NCBI GenBank assembly: GCA_029202525.1
Contig: CP119325.1
Span: 5,058,001 to 5,122,000 of the forward strand
Direction of reading: 5' to 3'
DNA from: Candidatus Pseudomonas phytovorans
GTDB taxonomy: Bacteria; Pseudomonadota; Gammaproteobacteria; Pseudomonadales; Pseudomonadaceae
Length of the DNA: 64,000 nucleotides
In this document: positions 43,533 to 53,085 of the stretch, one piece after another
Position numbering within the stretch: position 1 is the first letter of the stretch
Layout of the letters: each line of letters opens with the position of its first letter
Program-made: the position numbers and the translations under genes
The notes under the pieces: generated by a model
What the model was told of the DNA's origin: nothing
Seen by the model: only the letters and a program-made list of their open reading frames with translations
Databases searched by the model: none

Positions 43533-44108
43533 GAGGCTACCAAAAACAGGGACGATTTGCTGGAGAATCTTAGAGCCGCGAGCCCAGAGCAGCTACCGCA
43601 GCTACCAATGGGCATGGCTACTTCAGATCATATGGTGAAGGCTTTTCTTTCACTCAATTTCTCGGCCTCATAGGGGCAATCAAGCCATCCCTCCGTAATA
43701 GATCTTGCGCGCCCAGCAGCGAGTTTCTTTTGCCCGAAACTCCTCATCGATTAGGCGCAGCCATAGCCACGATGTTTCATCCGGTCAGTTGATCTCAAAC
43801 ACTCCTGCTCCTGCTGCACACACCCTCATAGAGCGACTGGCCCATACCTATCGAAAAACATGGCATACCTGATACACCGACCACGACAAATCGTTGCCTT
43901 TAAGTGTTCCGAGGTTCACGCTCGCCACCATCAAGAGTACAAATGTTCTCCCGCCAAGCTTAGCGAGCTATACTGTACGCATCAACAGTTCTTCGACGGA
44001 ATGGAGCCCACTCACGCGCCACCTAGCCCAACTGGCAGCGAAGCTTACGAGGTGAACAGCGGTTGCAGTGTCGAGATCACTGAGGAAAGTCATACGGAGG
44101 AGCCGTAC
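43533..44108. other. Regulatory gap between TIR run and XRE gene
   Basis: No supported gene. It must hold the promoter of the minus-strand TIR run and that of the plus-strand XRE regulator. No obvious palindromic operator was found. Confidence 0.5.
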
Positions 44109-44441
44109 ATGTCACTGAAGTCATCATTCGCCATCGTGCTGCGGACGCTTCGCACCAGGCGAAAAATCTCGCAGCGCGATTTCGGAGATACCAGCCGTAC
44201 TTTCCTTTCCAAATTGGAAGGTGCCCGATCCAGTCTAACGCTGGAAAAACTCGAACAGGTGAGCCACCGGCTTGAACTGAGCGCATTGACATTGCTGACT
44301 CTTACCCTGAGCCAGGAGTCTGGTAGATCTGCAGCGGAACTCATTGACCTCCGCTCAGAAATTGAGAGATTGGAACGCGATGGAGATATGCCGGGCTTGG
44401 AACAGTCTGCCCGTGAATCGCGCATACCGCTGGCTTCCTAG
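44109..44441 (+). CDS. XRE-type HTH regulator
   Basis: 110 aa from the ATG at 44109, which has a GGAGG site eight bases upstream; the frame is open further but has no such site. The HTH is clear: LRTLRTRRKISQRDFGDTSRTFLSKLEGAR. The C-terminus is helical. It is divergent from the TIR/SLOG/Gabija run and may control it; no target site was recognised. Confidence 0.8.
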   Translation: MSLKSSFAIVLRTLRTRRKISQRDFGDTSRTFLSKLEGARSSLTLEKLEQVSHRLELSALTLLTLTLSQESGRSAAELIDLRSEIERLERDGDMPGLEQSARESRIPLAS

Positions 44442-44524
44442 GCCTGGCTAGCTCTGATGTGCTCTCCAATAGCCTGAATCACAGTCAGCATTCTTGAGAG
44501 TCACCCGCTGGAGCCGGAATGACA

Positions 44525-44758
44525 TCAATCAAGCCTGGGCGTCGCTGGTGATGAGATGGTCGGCCAAGGTTCGTCACTGCACCAGGTTTCTTCAAGGATC
44601 GTTCTGAACACGCCGCTGAGTCCAGGGTACCTCCCCGCCCCTTGCAGTTCTTGCACGAGCGCGCGTAGATCCTCAGCCTCTTGGGCTGTCAGGATCAAGT
44701 CGCAGTAGTGCAGCCCTTCTGTAGCTTTTGTGAGCTGAGTTTTGTAGTCGTCCTGCAT
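44525..44758 (-). CDS. Small hypothetical protein
   Basis: 77 aa, soluble, helical (LTAQEAEDLRALVQELQGAG). No family recognised. It is convergent with the XRE gene. Confidence 0.4.
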   Translation of the reverse strand: MQDDYKTQLTKATEGLHYCDLILTAQEAEDLRALVQELQGAGRYPGLSGVFRTILEETWCSDEPWPTISSPATPRLD

Positions 44759-45418
44759 GAAAAGGCCTCCATGTGCGCCGGCGTCTACCCGATTCCCTGC
44801 AGGGCAGAAGCACTGTCAAAGCTGTTCGGGATCTATGCGAGCAACCTAATTGCGTTCGTGCGACCCACTTGTTTTCAGCGCCGCCTGCATATCGCAACCT
44901 GCCCGGTCTCAGCTCAAAAAATTGGGGGCAGCTCTAAATTTGTGCACGAAGGCAAAGCCAGCCGGCCTGACGGCCGAAGAAAGCGACTTTTTTACCAAGC
45001 CTCCCACCCAAAGTCAGGTGATTCAACGCGTGCTGATGATCAAAAAATAGACAGGGATTTCAGAGCGTGAAGGAATGGCAACAGCGGAAGCGGTAGCAGT
45101 GAAGCCTGATATGGCGAGGGAGCCCGAGAGCTCGCTGCTTTTTGTTGATTACAAAATATATTCTCCGTCCGTCAAAAAAAATTTTAAAGGGAGTCTTGGA
45201 AAAATATTTGCGGACGTCGCCAGTCCATCCCTCCTTCGCTCCTTCGCTCCGGAACAATTCACCCCTGACATCGTCTTCGCTAAGCTACGGAAACTGTCTT
45301 GCTCTGCACCTGAGCAACCTTGGCGCTCGCCAGACAGGCAATCCCTGCCTGCAGCAGGTGCCGTGCATCCGAGCCCGTCACCAACCGTCTGGGTTGGGCC
45401 TGGACGATCCTCAGGTTG
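44759..45418. other. Gap with AT-rich tract
   Basis: Several frames cross this region on both strands without ribosome sites or recognisable products. The stretch 45140-45210 is strongly AT-rich with A and T runs, the type of DNA bound by H-NS/MvaT proteins; the mvaT-like gene is adjacent. Confidence 0.45.
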
Positions 45419-45442
45419 AAAAAAACCTCCGCGTTGCGGAGG
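45419..45442 (-). terminator. Terminator of the mvaT-like gene
   Basis: On the minus strand CCTCCGC pairs with GCGGAGG across AAC and is followed by seven T. It begins 20 bases after the stop of the mvaT-like gene. Confidence 0.9.
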
Positions 45443-45461
45443 TCTTCTCAAACTATCGCTA

Positions 45462-45830
45462 TTACTTGGCTACCCAGCCTTCAACTACTTCGGAGCCGTA
45501 CTCTGCCTTCCACTCCTTCAAGCCCCGATGATTACCGCCTTTGGTCTCAATAACTTCGCCAGAGTGCGGGTTTTTATAGACCTTAACTTGACGAGCCCGG
45601 CGAGGGGCTTTCTCAGCGGTGACGGGAGCGGCGGTACGGCGGCCAGCCTGCGGATCCAGCATAGCAACGATGTCACGAAGGCTATACCCATACTTGGCAA
45701 GCAAATCACGCAGCTTTGTCTCGAAGTCAATTTCTTTTAGGAGCTCAGCGGAGCCTTTCATGGCTTCGAGCTCAGCCAGTTGCTGGGCCAGTTTTTGCTC
45801 AAGCTGACGGTATTCGGCTAAACGTGACAT
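45462..45830 (-). CDS. MvaT-family H-NS-like nucleoid protein
   Basis: 122 aa from MSRLAEYRQLEQKLAQQL. The N-terminal half is the coiled-coil oligomerisation domain typical of MvaT/TurB proteins; the C-terminal DNA-binding domain contains RQVKVYKNPHSGEVIETKGGNHRGLKEWK, with the K-G-G-N type minor-groove motif. It has its own terminator. Such proteins silence AT-rich foreign DNA, and mobile-element copies (for example Pmr of pCAR1) let the element control itself and host genes. Its presence inside an AT-rich island fits that role. Confidence 0.93.
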   Translation of the reverse strand: MSRLAEYRQLEQKLAQQLAELEAMKGSAELLKEIDFETKLRDLLAKYGYSLRDIVAMLDPQAGRRTAAPVTAEKAPRRARQVKVYKNPHSGEVIETKGGNHRGLKEWKAEYGSEVVEGWVAK

Positions 45831-46401
45831 AGTGGTTCCTCGCTGACTTAGACTTAGCATCCTATACCATCAAGCCAGTTACGTCCTCAACTCTGACGCC
45901 TCTAAATCTGCCTTTCCAAACGGGTGACTCTTCGATGCCCCTGCATAAACAGTCGTTGCCGCGCTGTTCATTTACTTCAAACGTGCACGGCGGGATGCCG
46001 AAAATGCTGGATTGAGTGCGGTGCCTATGAAATCAAGCTGGACAGCGCCATGGTATTCGCTGGTATCAACACGCAGTCCAGAGACTCGATAATCAACGCG
46101 CCTTGATCATTCCAGCCCCTCTGACACCAAAATTTGCGGTTCAATATCCCATAATCATTAAAGTTGCGCTCGATGCTCCATAAGGCAGTCCAGCTAAAAG
46201 CCTCGACTTCAGTGTGGCAACCATTTCAGAACTTAAGGTTCATCACACCCACGGTGCTGTTCAAAATTTCGGTCGTGGCTGACGCCTGCAACTCAGGTTT
46301 AACTTCTGGCCATACAGGCTATCTTAAAGCGAAACCGGATCACGTAACTAATTATCCTAGCTAGCGCTCTACGCCTTCGGACAGACTTAGATTAATCAAG
46401 C
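45831..46401. other. Gap between mvaT-like gene and catabolic cluster
   Basis: About 570 bases without a supported gene. It must contain the mvaT-like promoter, and it marks the change from defence to catabolic cargo. No element ends or direct repeats were recognised. Confidence 0.5.
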
Positions 46402-46424
46402 AGGGGCTTGAATATCAGGCCCCT
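46402..46424 (-). terminator. Possible terminator of the catabolic cluster
   Basis: AGGGGC pairs with GCCCCT across an 11-base loop, 12 bases past the stop of the NCS1 gene. The T-run is poor on the minus strand, so it is a moderate call. Confidence 0.5.
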
Positions 46425-46435
46425 ACTTTAAAATA

Positions 46436-48043
46436 CTAACTATTTCTTTTATCAAGCACAGCCTGAGAAAGCCCTGCTAGAGATTGTGACTCAGATTGAA
46501 CAGCTTGCAAAAATACCTGATTGCCCTCAGCACACCCTATGCATATCGCCCGCTGGCTAGCTGAAGGATCAGCATCCATTTCGATGGCACTGTAAGAACG
46601 CTCACACACATGACACTTGATGTGCTGATGCCATACATCTGCCACTTCATTTCTAGGCTCAGTGGCCCTACGGAGTTTCTGGCTGTGTACGGACTTTGAA
46701 ATCAACCAGTAGCTCGCCCCAGCAACAACAGAAATAATTATTGGGGCAAACTCAACATACCAAGTACCTTTGGAACCAAACTCTATCAAGATGATACCTA
46801 GTCCGGTAGAAAATAATATAGCCCACGCGCCTGGCATCATCGACTTCACCCTACCTGGACGAAACTCATCGCTGGTTGAATCACGATGAATGGCATAATG
46901 AGTCATCAAAATAGCTACCCACGAAGTCACTGCAACACCCTGCCAAGCCAGTGCTTTAAGTAGATAACTGAAGACGTTCGTCAGCATCAATGAATAGACG
47001 CAAGCGCCCACGAACAGAACCCATACAGCCCGTGGCAATCTGAGCCTCAAACCCCTGGCCGCAAAACCAGCCATATTCAGTGAAGCCATGTAGTAATTAG
47101 CAGTATTGATTCGCGTTTGGCTGATGATAATAAAAATCAGACCAATCACCCCGGATGACTTAAGCACTGCTTCGGCAATCCCTTGCTCGCTTGCTTTCAA
47201 GCCAGGGAATACTGTATCCATTATGAATATCCCGGCAACCCCATTTACCACATAAAGCGCAAAATAAAACACTGGGCCAAATGTTACAACACCATGGAAC
47301 TTAGCATCCTCTGGCTTTCCAAACCGAGAAAATTCTGCCGTCACCATCATATTGACACAGATACCCATGTACACAATAAAAGCCCACAACCAGCCCGGCA
47401 CTATGGTATCAATTGAGGGCTGGATGAATAAAAAGTTTGTTGAGAATCCAAAACGACTGCCCGCCATCACCACTACGATTAGAAGACCACCGATATATAG
47501 AGGAAGCAAAGCACCGTTTAATTTGTCCATCCATGCCTGAACCCCACCTAACACAAGCGGCATCGCATAAACTACCACCAATAAATACCACCATCGAATA
47601 TCACTGTGCGGTGAAAAGAATTGCTGAAGCGCAACAGCAATAATCGACCCTTCGAAAACCGCGTAGTAAGTCGCAGTAACGGCAAATAGCAGTGACGAAA
47701 TTACAGCACCGTAATTACCGAATATGCCCCTTGAGAGCAAAGCGACTGAAAGCCCACTATTGATTGACCTCTGGCAGATAATGTAGTTAATTAGGCCATA
47801 GAAAAGCACTGATAACCCTATACCAATGATCGCACTCTGCGTCCCCACCGCTTGCGCCACAGCCACACTAATGTAGAGATAAAATAACGCGCTAAGCACA
47901 GACCAGGACGCCATTGCCAAGCTCCAGCGCCCCGATCGAGCTGCCAACGGCACAACATGGCGAGAGTAATCTTCGACAGACTGCTCCTTTAAAACGCGCG
48001 GATCATCATGATCACTAATTTCCAAGCGACTCCAATTTGGCAT
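46436..48043 (-). CDS. NCS1-family permease with C-terminal zinc-ribbon-like tail
   Basis: 535-aa inner-membrane transporter of the nucleobase-cation-symport-1 family (purines, cytosine, hydantoin, allantoin). It has about 12 hydrophobic helices (residues 45-460) and the family-like N-terminus PLAARSGRWSLAMASW. After the last helix a soluble tail has two Cys pairs, C477/C480 and C501/C504, spaced as in a zinc ribbon. Such tails occur in NCS1-like proteins fused to sensor kinases, but here no kinase follows. It is the last gene of the cluster; its substrate is probably a N-heterocycle or its sugar-like derivative. Confidence 0.85.
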   Translation of the reverse strand: MPNWSRLEISDHDDPRVLKEQSVEDYSRHVVPLAARSGRWSLAMASWSVLSALFYLYISVAVAQAVGTQSAIIGIGLSVLFYGLINYIICQRSINSGLSVALLSRGIFGNYGAVISSLLFAVTATYYAVFEGSIIAVALQQFFSPHSDIRWWYLLVVVYAMPLVLGGVQAWMDKLNGALLPLYIGGLLIVVVMAGSRFGFSTNFLFIQPSIDTIVPGWLWAFIVYMGICVNMMVTAEFSRFGKPEDAKFHGVVTFGPVFYFALYVVNGVAGIFIMDTVFPGLKASEQGIAEAVLKSSGVIGLIFIIISQTRINTANYYMASLNMAGFAARGLRLRLPRAVWVLFVGACVYSLMLTNVFSYLLKALAWQGVAVTSWVAILMTHYAIHRDSTSDEFRPGRVKSMMPGAWAILFSTGLGIILIEFGSKGTWYVEFAPIIISVVAGASYWLISKSVHSQKLRRATEPRNEVADVWHQHIKCHVCERSYSAIEMDADPSASQRAICIGCAEGNQVFLQAVQSESQSLAGLSQAVLDKRNS

Positions 48044-48375
48044 TGCACTCCCTCACATTATCAATCATGGTGACTACTAGCAGGAATTTTATAAATTAAT
48101 CAACCCTCATCCACATGAAACTTCTATGGTGCCCTGAAATGCATCAGAACACCAGGCTCATGACATCCCTAAGCTGACCTTGCTCACATCAGACATGAAA
48201 GCTCAGAGGTTTCACCACTGGAAACGTCAAAGCCAGAGGCTACAAGAACGCTAGCCTCTGGCATCGATTAAAACCGAGAGATAATTTTAGACCATGTTTA
48301 TATCAGCTCATACTCACGACATAGTAACGAGCTAAACTTATAATCTACTCATAGCTTAAGTTACTACGACTCCGA
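48044..48375. other. Intergenic region with a perfect hairpin
   Basis: About 330 bases between the porin and the permease genes. An 11-bp perfect inverted repeat lies at 48232-48262 and is listed separately. The promoter of the permease gene is probably here. Confidence 0.5.
48232..48262 (-). terminator. Perfect 11-bp inverted repeat after the porin gene
   Basis: GCCAGAGGCTA and TAGCCTCTGGC are separated by nine bases. The minus strand shows only CTTTG after it, so it may be a weak terminator, an RNA-stabilising structure or an operator. Confidence 0.5.
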
Positions 48376-49602
48376 TCAGTCCCACCCATATTCAAACTGT
48401 ACACCAAAGTTTGAACCATGCAGAGCATTACCGAACGCGCCGCTATCCGAAAGCGCCGAGCCCGCCGCTATCTCGTTCGCAGCTCGTTGAGCCGCAGAGT
48501 TCCAGCGAGCATAGGTGTAGTACAGACGTACTTCTGGAGTGTCCCAGAAGCCAGGGCCTGATGGTGACCAAGTGGGCGCGATGGTAAACTTGGTCAGCTT
48601 TCTGGTGCCTCCTGGCGCAGTCACTTGATCACGACCAAGCTCGACGGCCAGCTTGAAATGCTCTGTAAACCCATAAACTGGTCGAATGCCAACAGAAAGC
48701 CAGTTCTGATCTTGATCGTCAGTGCGCTTGTCCTTTTGATAAAGGATATTGAATTGCCCACCAAAGTTTCGTGTCACTTGCCAATCAATAATCTCAACTG
48801 CGCGCCAGCTTCGATTACTGGCATCTAGCTCTGGATCCCCCGTGAAACCCAATGCCGTACCGGGCCCCTCACCATATTGAAGAGCAAATTTATTCGTACC
48901 TCCGAGGAAGTCAGTTTGCTTATGCTGCATGGCAACTGACCATCCATCGTGCGTATTTTCTCTGCTCGGAGCTCTCAAAAAGCTTACGCCGACCTCTACT
49001 TCTCCGCCTGGGTTTGTTTGAAAACCCTCAACGTTGAAATCTTGGCGCGTGATCAGCTCTTTCTGAAAGACATTATCTTCCCGGGAAAATACGTAGCTAT
49101 ATTTGTAATCGCCAAGCTGGACACGATCGAGACCAAAGCCTGTCGCGCTTTGCTCCCAATAGAAGAAGTCCGAAATATTGATATCTCTACGCTTGTAGAA
49201 CCTTCGACCAGCCCAGAGAGCGCCTCCGTTCAAGGCAGGCATATTGCTCCATTCAATATAAGACTGATTCAACCGGGTATAGCTATCGTCGCCTGAGAAC
49301 GCGGGCGTATGGTTGTAGTTGGTTTGCGTTTGGAGCATACCATCTACGCTGACAACAGACCCATCGTCTAACGTCAAAACATCCTGACGTAACTCCAACT
49401 CAATGTACTGCTCACACTCGTTACCGAGTCGATACTTAGATCGCGCACCTGGGAGCATGAAGCAGCTTTGCTTACCGCCTGATGTAGAACCTCCTACACC
49501 ACTACGCATGTAACCATTAAACTCAACTGCCGAAGCGTCGACCGGCATCAGAAGCGCAGCCGAAAGCGCTCCACTCATAGAGCCCAACCTCAAAGTTCTC
49601 AT
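48376..49602 (-). CDS. LamB-type carbohydrate porin
   Basis: 408-aa outer-membrane beta-barrel. A signal peptide (about residues 1-25, cut after ASA) is followed by VEFNGYMRSGVGGSTSGGKQ and a Cys pair in SCFMLPGARSKYRLGNECE, both typical of the maltoporin (LamB) family, and the protein ends in the barrel-closing FGVQFEYGW. LamB porins admit sugars and glycosides. The gene sits between the permease and the hydrolase of the catabolic cluster, so it should be the outer-membrane entry for the same substrate. Confidence 0.85.
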   Translation of the reverse strand: MRTLRLGSMSGALSAALLMPVDASAVEFNGYMRSGVGGSTSGGKQSCFMLPGARSKYRLGNECEQYIELELRQDVLTLDDGSVVSVDGMLQTQTNYNHTPAFSGDDSYTRLNQSYIEWSNMPALNGGALWAGRRFYKRRDINISDFFYWEQSATGFGLDRVQLGDYKYSYVFSREDNVFQKELITRQDFNVEGFQTNPGGEVEVGVSFLRAPSRENTHDGWSVAMQHKQTDFLGGTNKFALQYGEGPGTALGFTGDPELDASNRSWRAVEIIDWQVTRNFGGQFNILYQKDKRTDDQDQNWLSVGIRPVYGFTEHFKLAVELGRDQVTAPGGTRKLTKFTIAPTWSPSGPGFWDTPEVRLYYTYARWNSAAQRAANEIAAGSALSDSGAFGNALHGSNFGVQFEYGWD

Positions 49603-49734
49603 TTATCACTCCGTTATTATTATTAAGCGATCACTGGAAACAGCTAAAGCAAAGCTTGCTCGCACGACAATACGACCTGACCAAACGCGCCAATACATAG
49701 ATTGGGATTTTTGCCAGACTATCGACAGCGCAAT

Positions 49735-49771
49735 AAAAAGGCTAGAAACCGATAACCAACCGGTTTCTAGC
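49735..49771 (-). terminator. Terminator after the hydrolase gene
   Basis: GCTAGAAACCG pairs perfectly with CGGTTTCTAGC across nine bases. On the minus strand the stem is followed by CTTTTTATTG. It separates the upstream catabolic genes from the porin. Confidence 0.8.
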
Positions 49772-49802
49772 AAACGAAGAGCGACAACAAAGACTGTGAG
49801 TA

Positions 49803-50696
49803 CTACTTGGCGAAATACTTCAGGAGCTCGTGAACCAACTGCTCCGGCTGCTCTTCCGGAATATAATGACCACTCTGAACCATAGTGCCAGTGACATTGG
49901 TAGCAATGTTCAGAAGCTCGGTAACAAGATCAGGCATTGATCCCTGATCCGCACGCATGGCCAAGATTGGAACTTGCAACTTACCTTTTTTCACAAGTTC
50001 ACGATTCTGTTCTGCAGAGACAGACATCGCGCGGTAATAAGCTAACCCACCCTTCAATCCATTAAGTTTGAACGTGCGCAGATATTCTTCGAAATCCTCC
50101 TGGGTGAAAATCTGAGGGATTGCGGCCTTACGTTGAAGATACCACTGCAGGTAGATGTGCTCACGCCCTTCAAGCAGCGCTTCAGGCAGGTCGACGAGGT
50201 TATGGAAGCCACAGTGCCAGGTGCGCCAAGCCACATTGCCAGCCCACGGCAGGTTATCCGGCAGGCTGATACCTGGGATGCCGCAGTCCAGGATGGCCCA
50301 TCCAGTCACCTGGTCACCATAATTTGCGCAGTACGGGTAGCTGACCCAGGCGCCAATGTCATGCGTAATCAAGGAGTGCTTATCTACTCCGATTTTGTCC
50401 ATCATGCCCCGCAACAGCCGAGCAATGTTGGCGGTATCGCAGTTCGCTGGACGATCAGAATCACCCTGGCCAGGTAGGTCAGGCGCGATCACGCGGAAGT
50501 GCTTGCCGAGAGCTGGGAGCACCTTCCGCCACGCGTACCAGCTCTGTGGGAAACCACAGACCAGCACCATCACTTCCCCATCTTCCTTGCCGCCACTCAC
50601 GTAATGCATACGCGTGCCGTCGACGGTCACAAAACCACGCTGAAATCCTTCAATGCCGCAATCCGGCCATTCGCGCTTGCTAAACATCGTGTTCAC
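49803..50696 (-). CDS. Alpha/beta hydrolase, epoxide hydrolase/dehalogenase type
   Basis: 297 aa. The nucleophile elbow reads THDIGAWV, with Asp113 instead of serine, as in epoxide hydrolases and haloacetate dehalogenases; the catalytic histidine is His277 in SGHYIPEEQPEQ. The oxyanion motif usually HGFP is CGFP here. The cap domain is rich in Trp and Leu. It would hydrolyse an epoxide, ester, lactone or similar bond of the cluster's substrate. It is the last gene before a terminator. Confidence 0.85.
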   Translation of the reverse strand: MNTMFSKREWPDCGIEGFQRGFVTVDGTRMHYVSGGKEDGEVMVLVCGFPQSWYAWRKVLPALGKHFRVIAPDLPGQGDSDRPANCDTANIARLLRGMMDKIGVDKHSLITHDIGAWVSYPYCANYGDQVTGWAILDCGIPGISLPDNLPWAGNVAWRTWHCGFHNLVDLPEALLEGREHIYLQWYLQRKAAIPQIFTQEDFEEYLRTFKLNGLKGGLAYYRAMSVSAEQNRELVKKGKLQVPILAMRADQGSMPDLVTELLNIATNVTGTMVQSGHYIPEEQPEQLVHELLKYFAK

Positions 50697-50727
50697 CCTT
50701 GCATGAATCTAATGGATACTCGGTTTG

Positions 50728-51501
50728 TTAGAACGGATCTCGGGCAGCGGCCAGCCAGCCTCCATCCATTACGTACTCACTACCATGAACGAAATCTGCC
50801 TCATCGCCACCGAGGAATGCTGCAAGCTTCGCAATCTCGCCAGGCTGACACCAACGGCGTGCAGGGAATTTCTCAAGGGCGGCCAGCATATCTGGCGAAT
50901 GAGCGGTTACAGGATCTGCCATTGCAAGAGGAGTAGCAGTTGCACCAGGACAGATTGTGTTTACTCGGATACCACTCGCCCCATATTCAAAGGTCAACTG
51001 TCGAGTCAGGCCGATCACCCCATGCTTGGAGGCGGTATAAGCAGTCCCGCCACCCGCAGCACTGAAACCGGAGGTAGAGGAGGTGTTGATGATCGCGCCT
51101 TTCTTCTGCTTCAGCATTTGAGGGATGACAGCCCGCGCCATCAAGAAAGGCCCGGTTAGATTGACGGCGATGACTTTATTCCATTCCTCGATGGACACTT
51201 CATGCGCTGTTGCATGCCCATCAAGAATACCGGCGTTATTGCAAAGTAGATCGATTCGTCCCCACTTAGCAATTACGGCCTCCACAGCCTCCTGCACACT
51301 CACAGGATCGCTGACATCAACGCGGTAAGCAAAACCACGTTCAGTATTCGAAATTTTGGAAACTGATTCTTCTGCGGCTTTCAGATTAATATCAAGTGCA
51401 ACAACTGATGCTTGGCGGGAGGCAAACTCTTCAACCATCGCCCTCCCCATACCAGAGCCTGCACCAGTAATAATGACTACGCGACCATTGTAATTATTCA
51501 T
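50728..51501 (-). CDS. Short-chain dehydrogenase/reductase
   Basis: 257 aa from MNNYNGRVVIIT; longer starts (51525, 51591) are possible. The NAD(P) motif TGAGSGMG (12-19), the NNAG motif (88-91) and the catalytic YTASK (Tyr155, Lys159) with Ser near 141-142 are intact. The Asp37 after beta-strand 2 (VALDINL) favours NAD over NADP. It probably oxidises an alcohol of the cluster's substrate. It lies between pntB and the hydrolase gene, same strand. Confidence 0.87.
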   Translation of the reverse strand: MNNYNGRVVIITGAGSGMGRAMVEEFASRQASVVALDINLKAAEESVSKISNTERGFAYRVDVSDPVSVQEAVEAVIAKWGRIDLLCNNAGILDGHATAHEVSIEEWNKVIAVNLTGPFLMARAVIPQMLKQKKGAIINTSSTSGFSAAGGGTAYTASKHGVIGLTRQLTFEYGASGIRVNTICPGATATPLAMADPVTAHSPDMLAALEKFPARRWCQPGEIAKLAAFLGGDEADFVHGSEYVMDGGWLAAARDPF

Positions 51502-51647
51502 ATAGTTCTCTTCGTCAAAGTTCATACTGCGTCTTGATATCTGACGCCGCGAGACATCTTGATAATCAGCGAACCACCTGAACGCGTCCAATCGCCATTT
51601 ACGATGGTTTTAGATAGGCTTTCCTTATCAGCACTGACGGCCTAACC

Positions 51648-53084
51648 TCACGCCACAGCCTTTACCATGTCTTCGATCGTCTTCTTCGCGTCCCCAAACA
51701 CCATCATGGTCTTGTCCAGGTAGAAGAGTTCGTTGTCCAGGCCAGCGTAGCCACTGGCCATAGAGCGCTTGTTGACGATAATGGTCTTCGCCTTGAACGC
51801 TTCCAGGATTGGCATACCTGCGATGGGTGACTTTGGATCGTTCTTCGCCGCAGGGTTGACCACGTCGTTAGCACCTAGCACCAGAACCACGTCGGCCTGA
51901 CCAAACTCAGCGTTGATGTCTTCCATCTCGAACACCTGGTCATACGGCACTTCGGCCTCGGCCAGCAGCACGTTCATGTGCCCGGGCATGCGGCCCGCTA
52001 CGGGGTGAATCGCATACTTCACTGTAACGCCACGGTGAGTCAGTTTCTCGGTCAGCTCCTTCAGTGCGTGCTGGGCTCGCGCTACCGCCAGACCGTAACC
52101 TGGAACGATGATCACGCTGTCAGCGTTGCTCAGCAGGAAGGTGGCGTCATCGGCGGAACCGGATTTTACCGGGCGCTGTTCCTTGGTGCCCTGCTCCGCA
52201 CCAACATCAGCATCACCGCCAAAACCACCAAGAATCACGCTGAAGAACGACCGGTTCATCGCCTTACACATGATGTACGACAGGATCGCGCCACTGGAAC
52301 CCACGAGGGAGCCGGCGACAATCAACATGGAGTTGTTGAGAGAAAAGCCAATGCCCGCCGCTGCCCAGCCCGAGTAGCTATTGAGCATCGACACCACCAC
52401 CGGCATGTCCGCGCCACCGATAGGGATGATCAGCAGGACACCCAAAACGAATGCCAATATCAGCATGAGAATAAAGGCATCGATCAAACCAGTGGTGCTG
52501 TAGATGATACCCACACCAAAGGTGGTGAAGAGCACCAGCATGTTGGTCTTAAACTGCCCATGGAAGACAAAAGGCGCCCCCTGGAACAGTCGGAACTTGT
52601 ACTTACCCGATAGCTTGCCAAAAGCAATCACAGAACCCGAGAAAGTAATGGCGCCAATTGCCGCTCCAAGGAAAAGCTCCAAGCGGTTGCCGCCAGGAAT
52701 CGGATCCGCCATTGAGGCAACGATGCCAAGGGACTGAGGCTCAATAACACCGGTCAAGGCGATGAACACCGCTGCCAGGCCAATCATGCTATGCATGAAG
52801 GCCACCAACTCCGGCATCTTGGTCATCTCGACGCGCTTGGCCATGATGGTGCCCGCTGTGCCACCGACCAGCAAGGCGCCAATCACATACGCCATACCAG
52901 AGTTCGCGATCCCTGCACCCAGCTTGTAGATAAGGCCAACCGTGGTAAGGATGGCGATGCCCATGCCGATCATGCCGAACAGGTTGCCACGACGTGAGGT
53001 AGTCGGATGCGACAGCCCCTTGAGCGCCTGAATGAAGCACACCGAAGCGACAAGGTAGAGAAGCGTTATAAAATTCATACTCAT
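51648..53084 (-). CDS. pntB: Proton-translocating transhydrogenase, beta subunit
   Basis: 478 aa. The N-terminal half has about nine membrane helices; the C-terminal half is the NADP-binding domain (GYGLAVARAQHALKEL and HPVAGRMPGHMNVLLAEA, then LVLGANDVVNPAA). It forms the transhydrogenase with the two alpha-side proteins encoded just upstream. The complex couples proton entry to reduction of NADP+ by NADH. The gene follows pntAB by one base. Confidence 0.96.
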   Translation of the reverse strand: MSMNFITLLYLVASVCFIQALKGLSHPTTSRRGNLFGMIGMGIAILTTVGLIYKLGAGIANSGMAYVIGALLVGGTAGTIMAKRVEMTKMPELVAFMHSMIGLAAVFIALTGVIEPQSLGIVASMADPIPGGNRLELFLGAAIGAITFSGSVIAFGKLSGKYKFRLFQGAPFVFHGQFKTNMLVLFTTFGVGIIYSTTGLIDAFILMLILAFVLGVLLIIPIGGADMPVVVSMLNSYSGWAAAGIGFSLNNSMLIVAGSLVGSSGAILSYIMCKAMNRSFFSVILGGFGGDADVGAEQGTKEQRPVKSGSADDATFLLSNADSVIIVPGYGLAVARAQHALKELTEKLTHRGVTVKYAIHPVAGRMPGHMNVLLAEAEVPYDQVFEMEDINAEFGQADVVLVLGANDVVNPAAKNDPKSPIAGMPILEAFKAKTIIVNKRSMASGYAGLDNELFYLDKTMMVFGDAKKTIEDMVKAVA

Positions 53085-53085
53085 G

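Noticed and set aside
45075..45419. 114-aa plus-strand frame before the mvaT terminator
   Set aside because: No ribosome site; its C-terminal half is Pro/Ser-rich and runs into the terminator region. Several competing frames exist.
48376..49602. OprD-family porin as the identity of the 408-aa porin
   Set aside because: The N-terminal EFNGYMRSGVG pattern, the conserved Cys pair and the FGVQFEYGW end fit LamB (maltoporin) rather than OprD.
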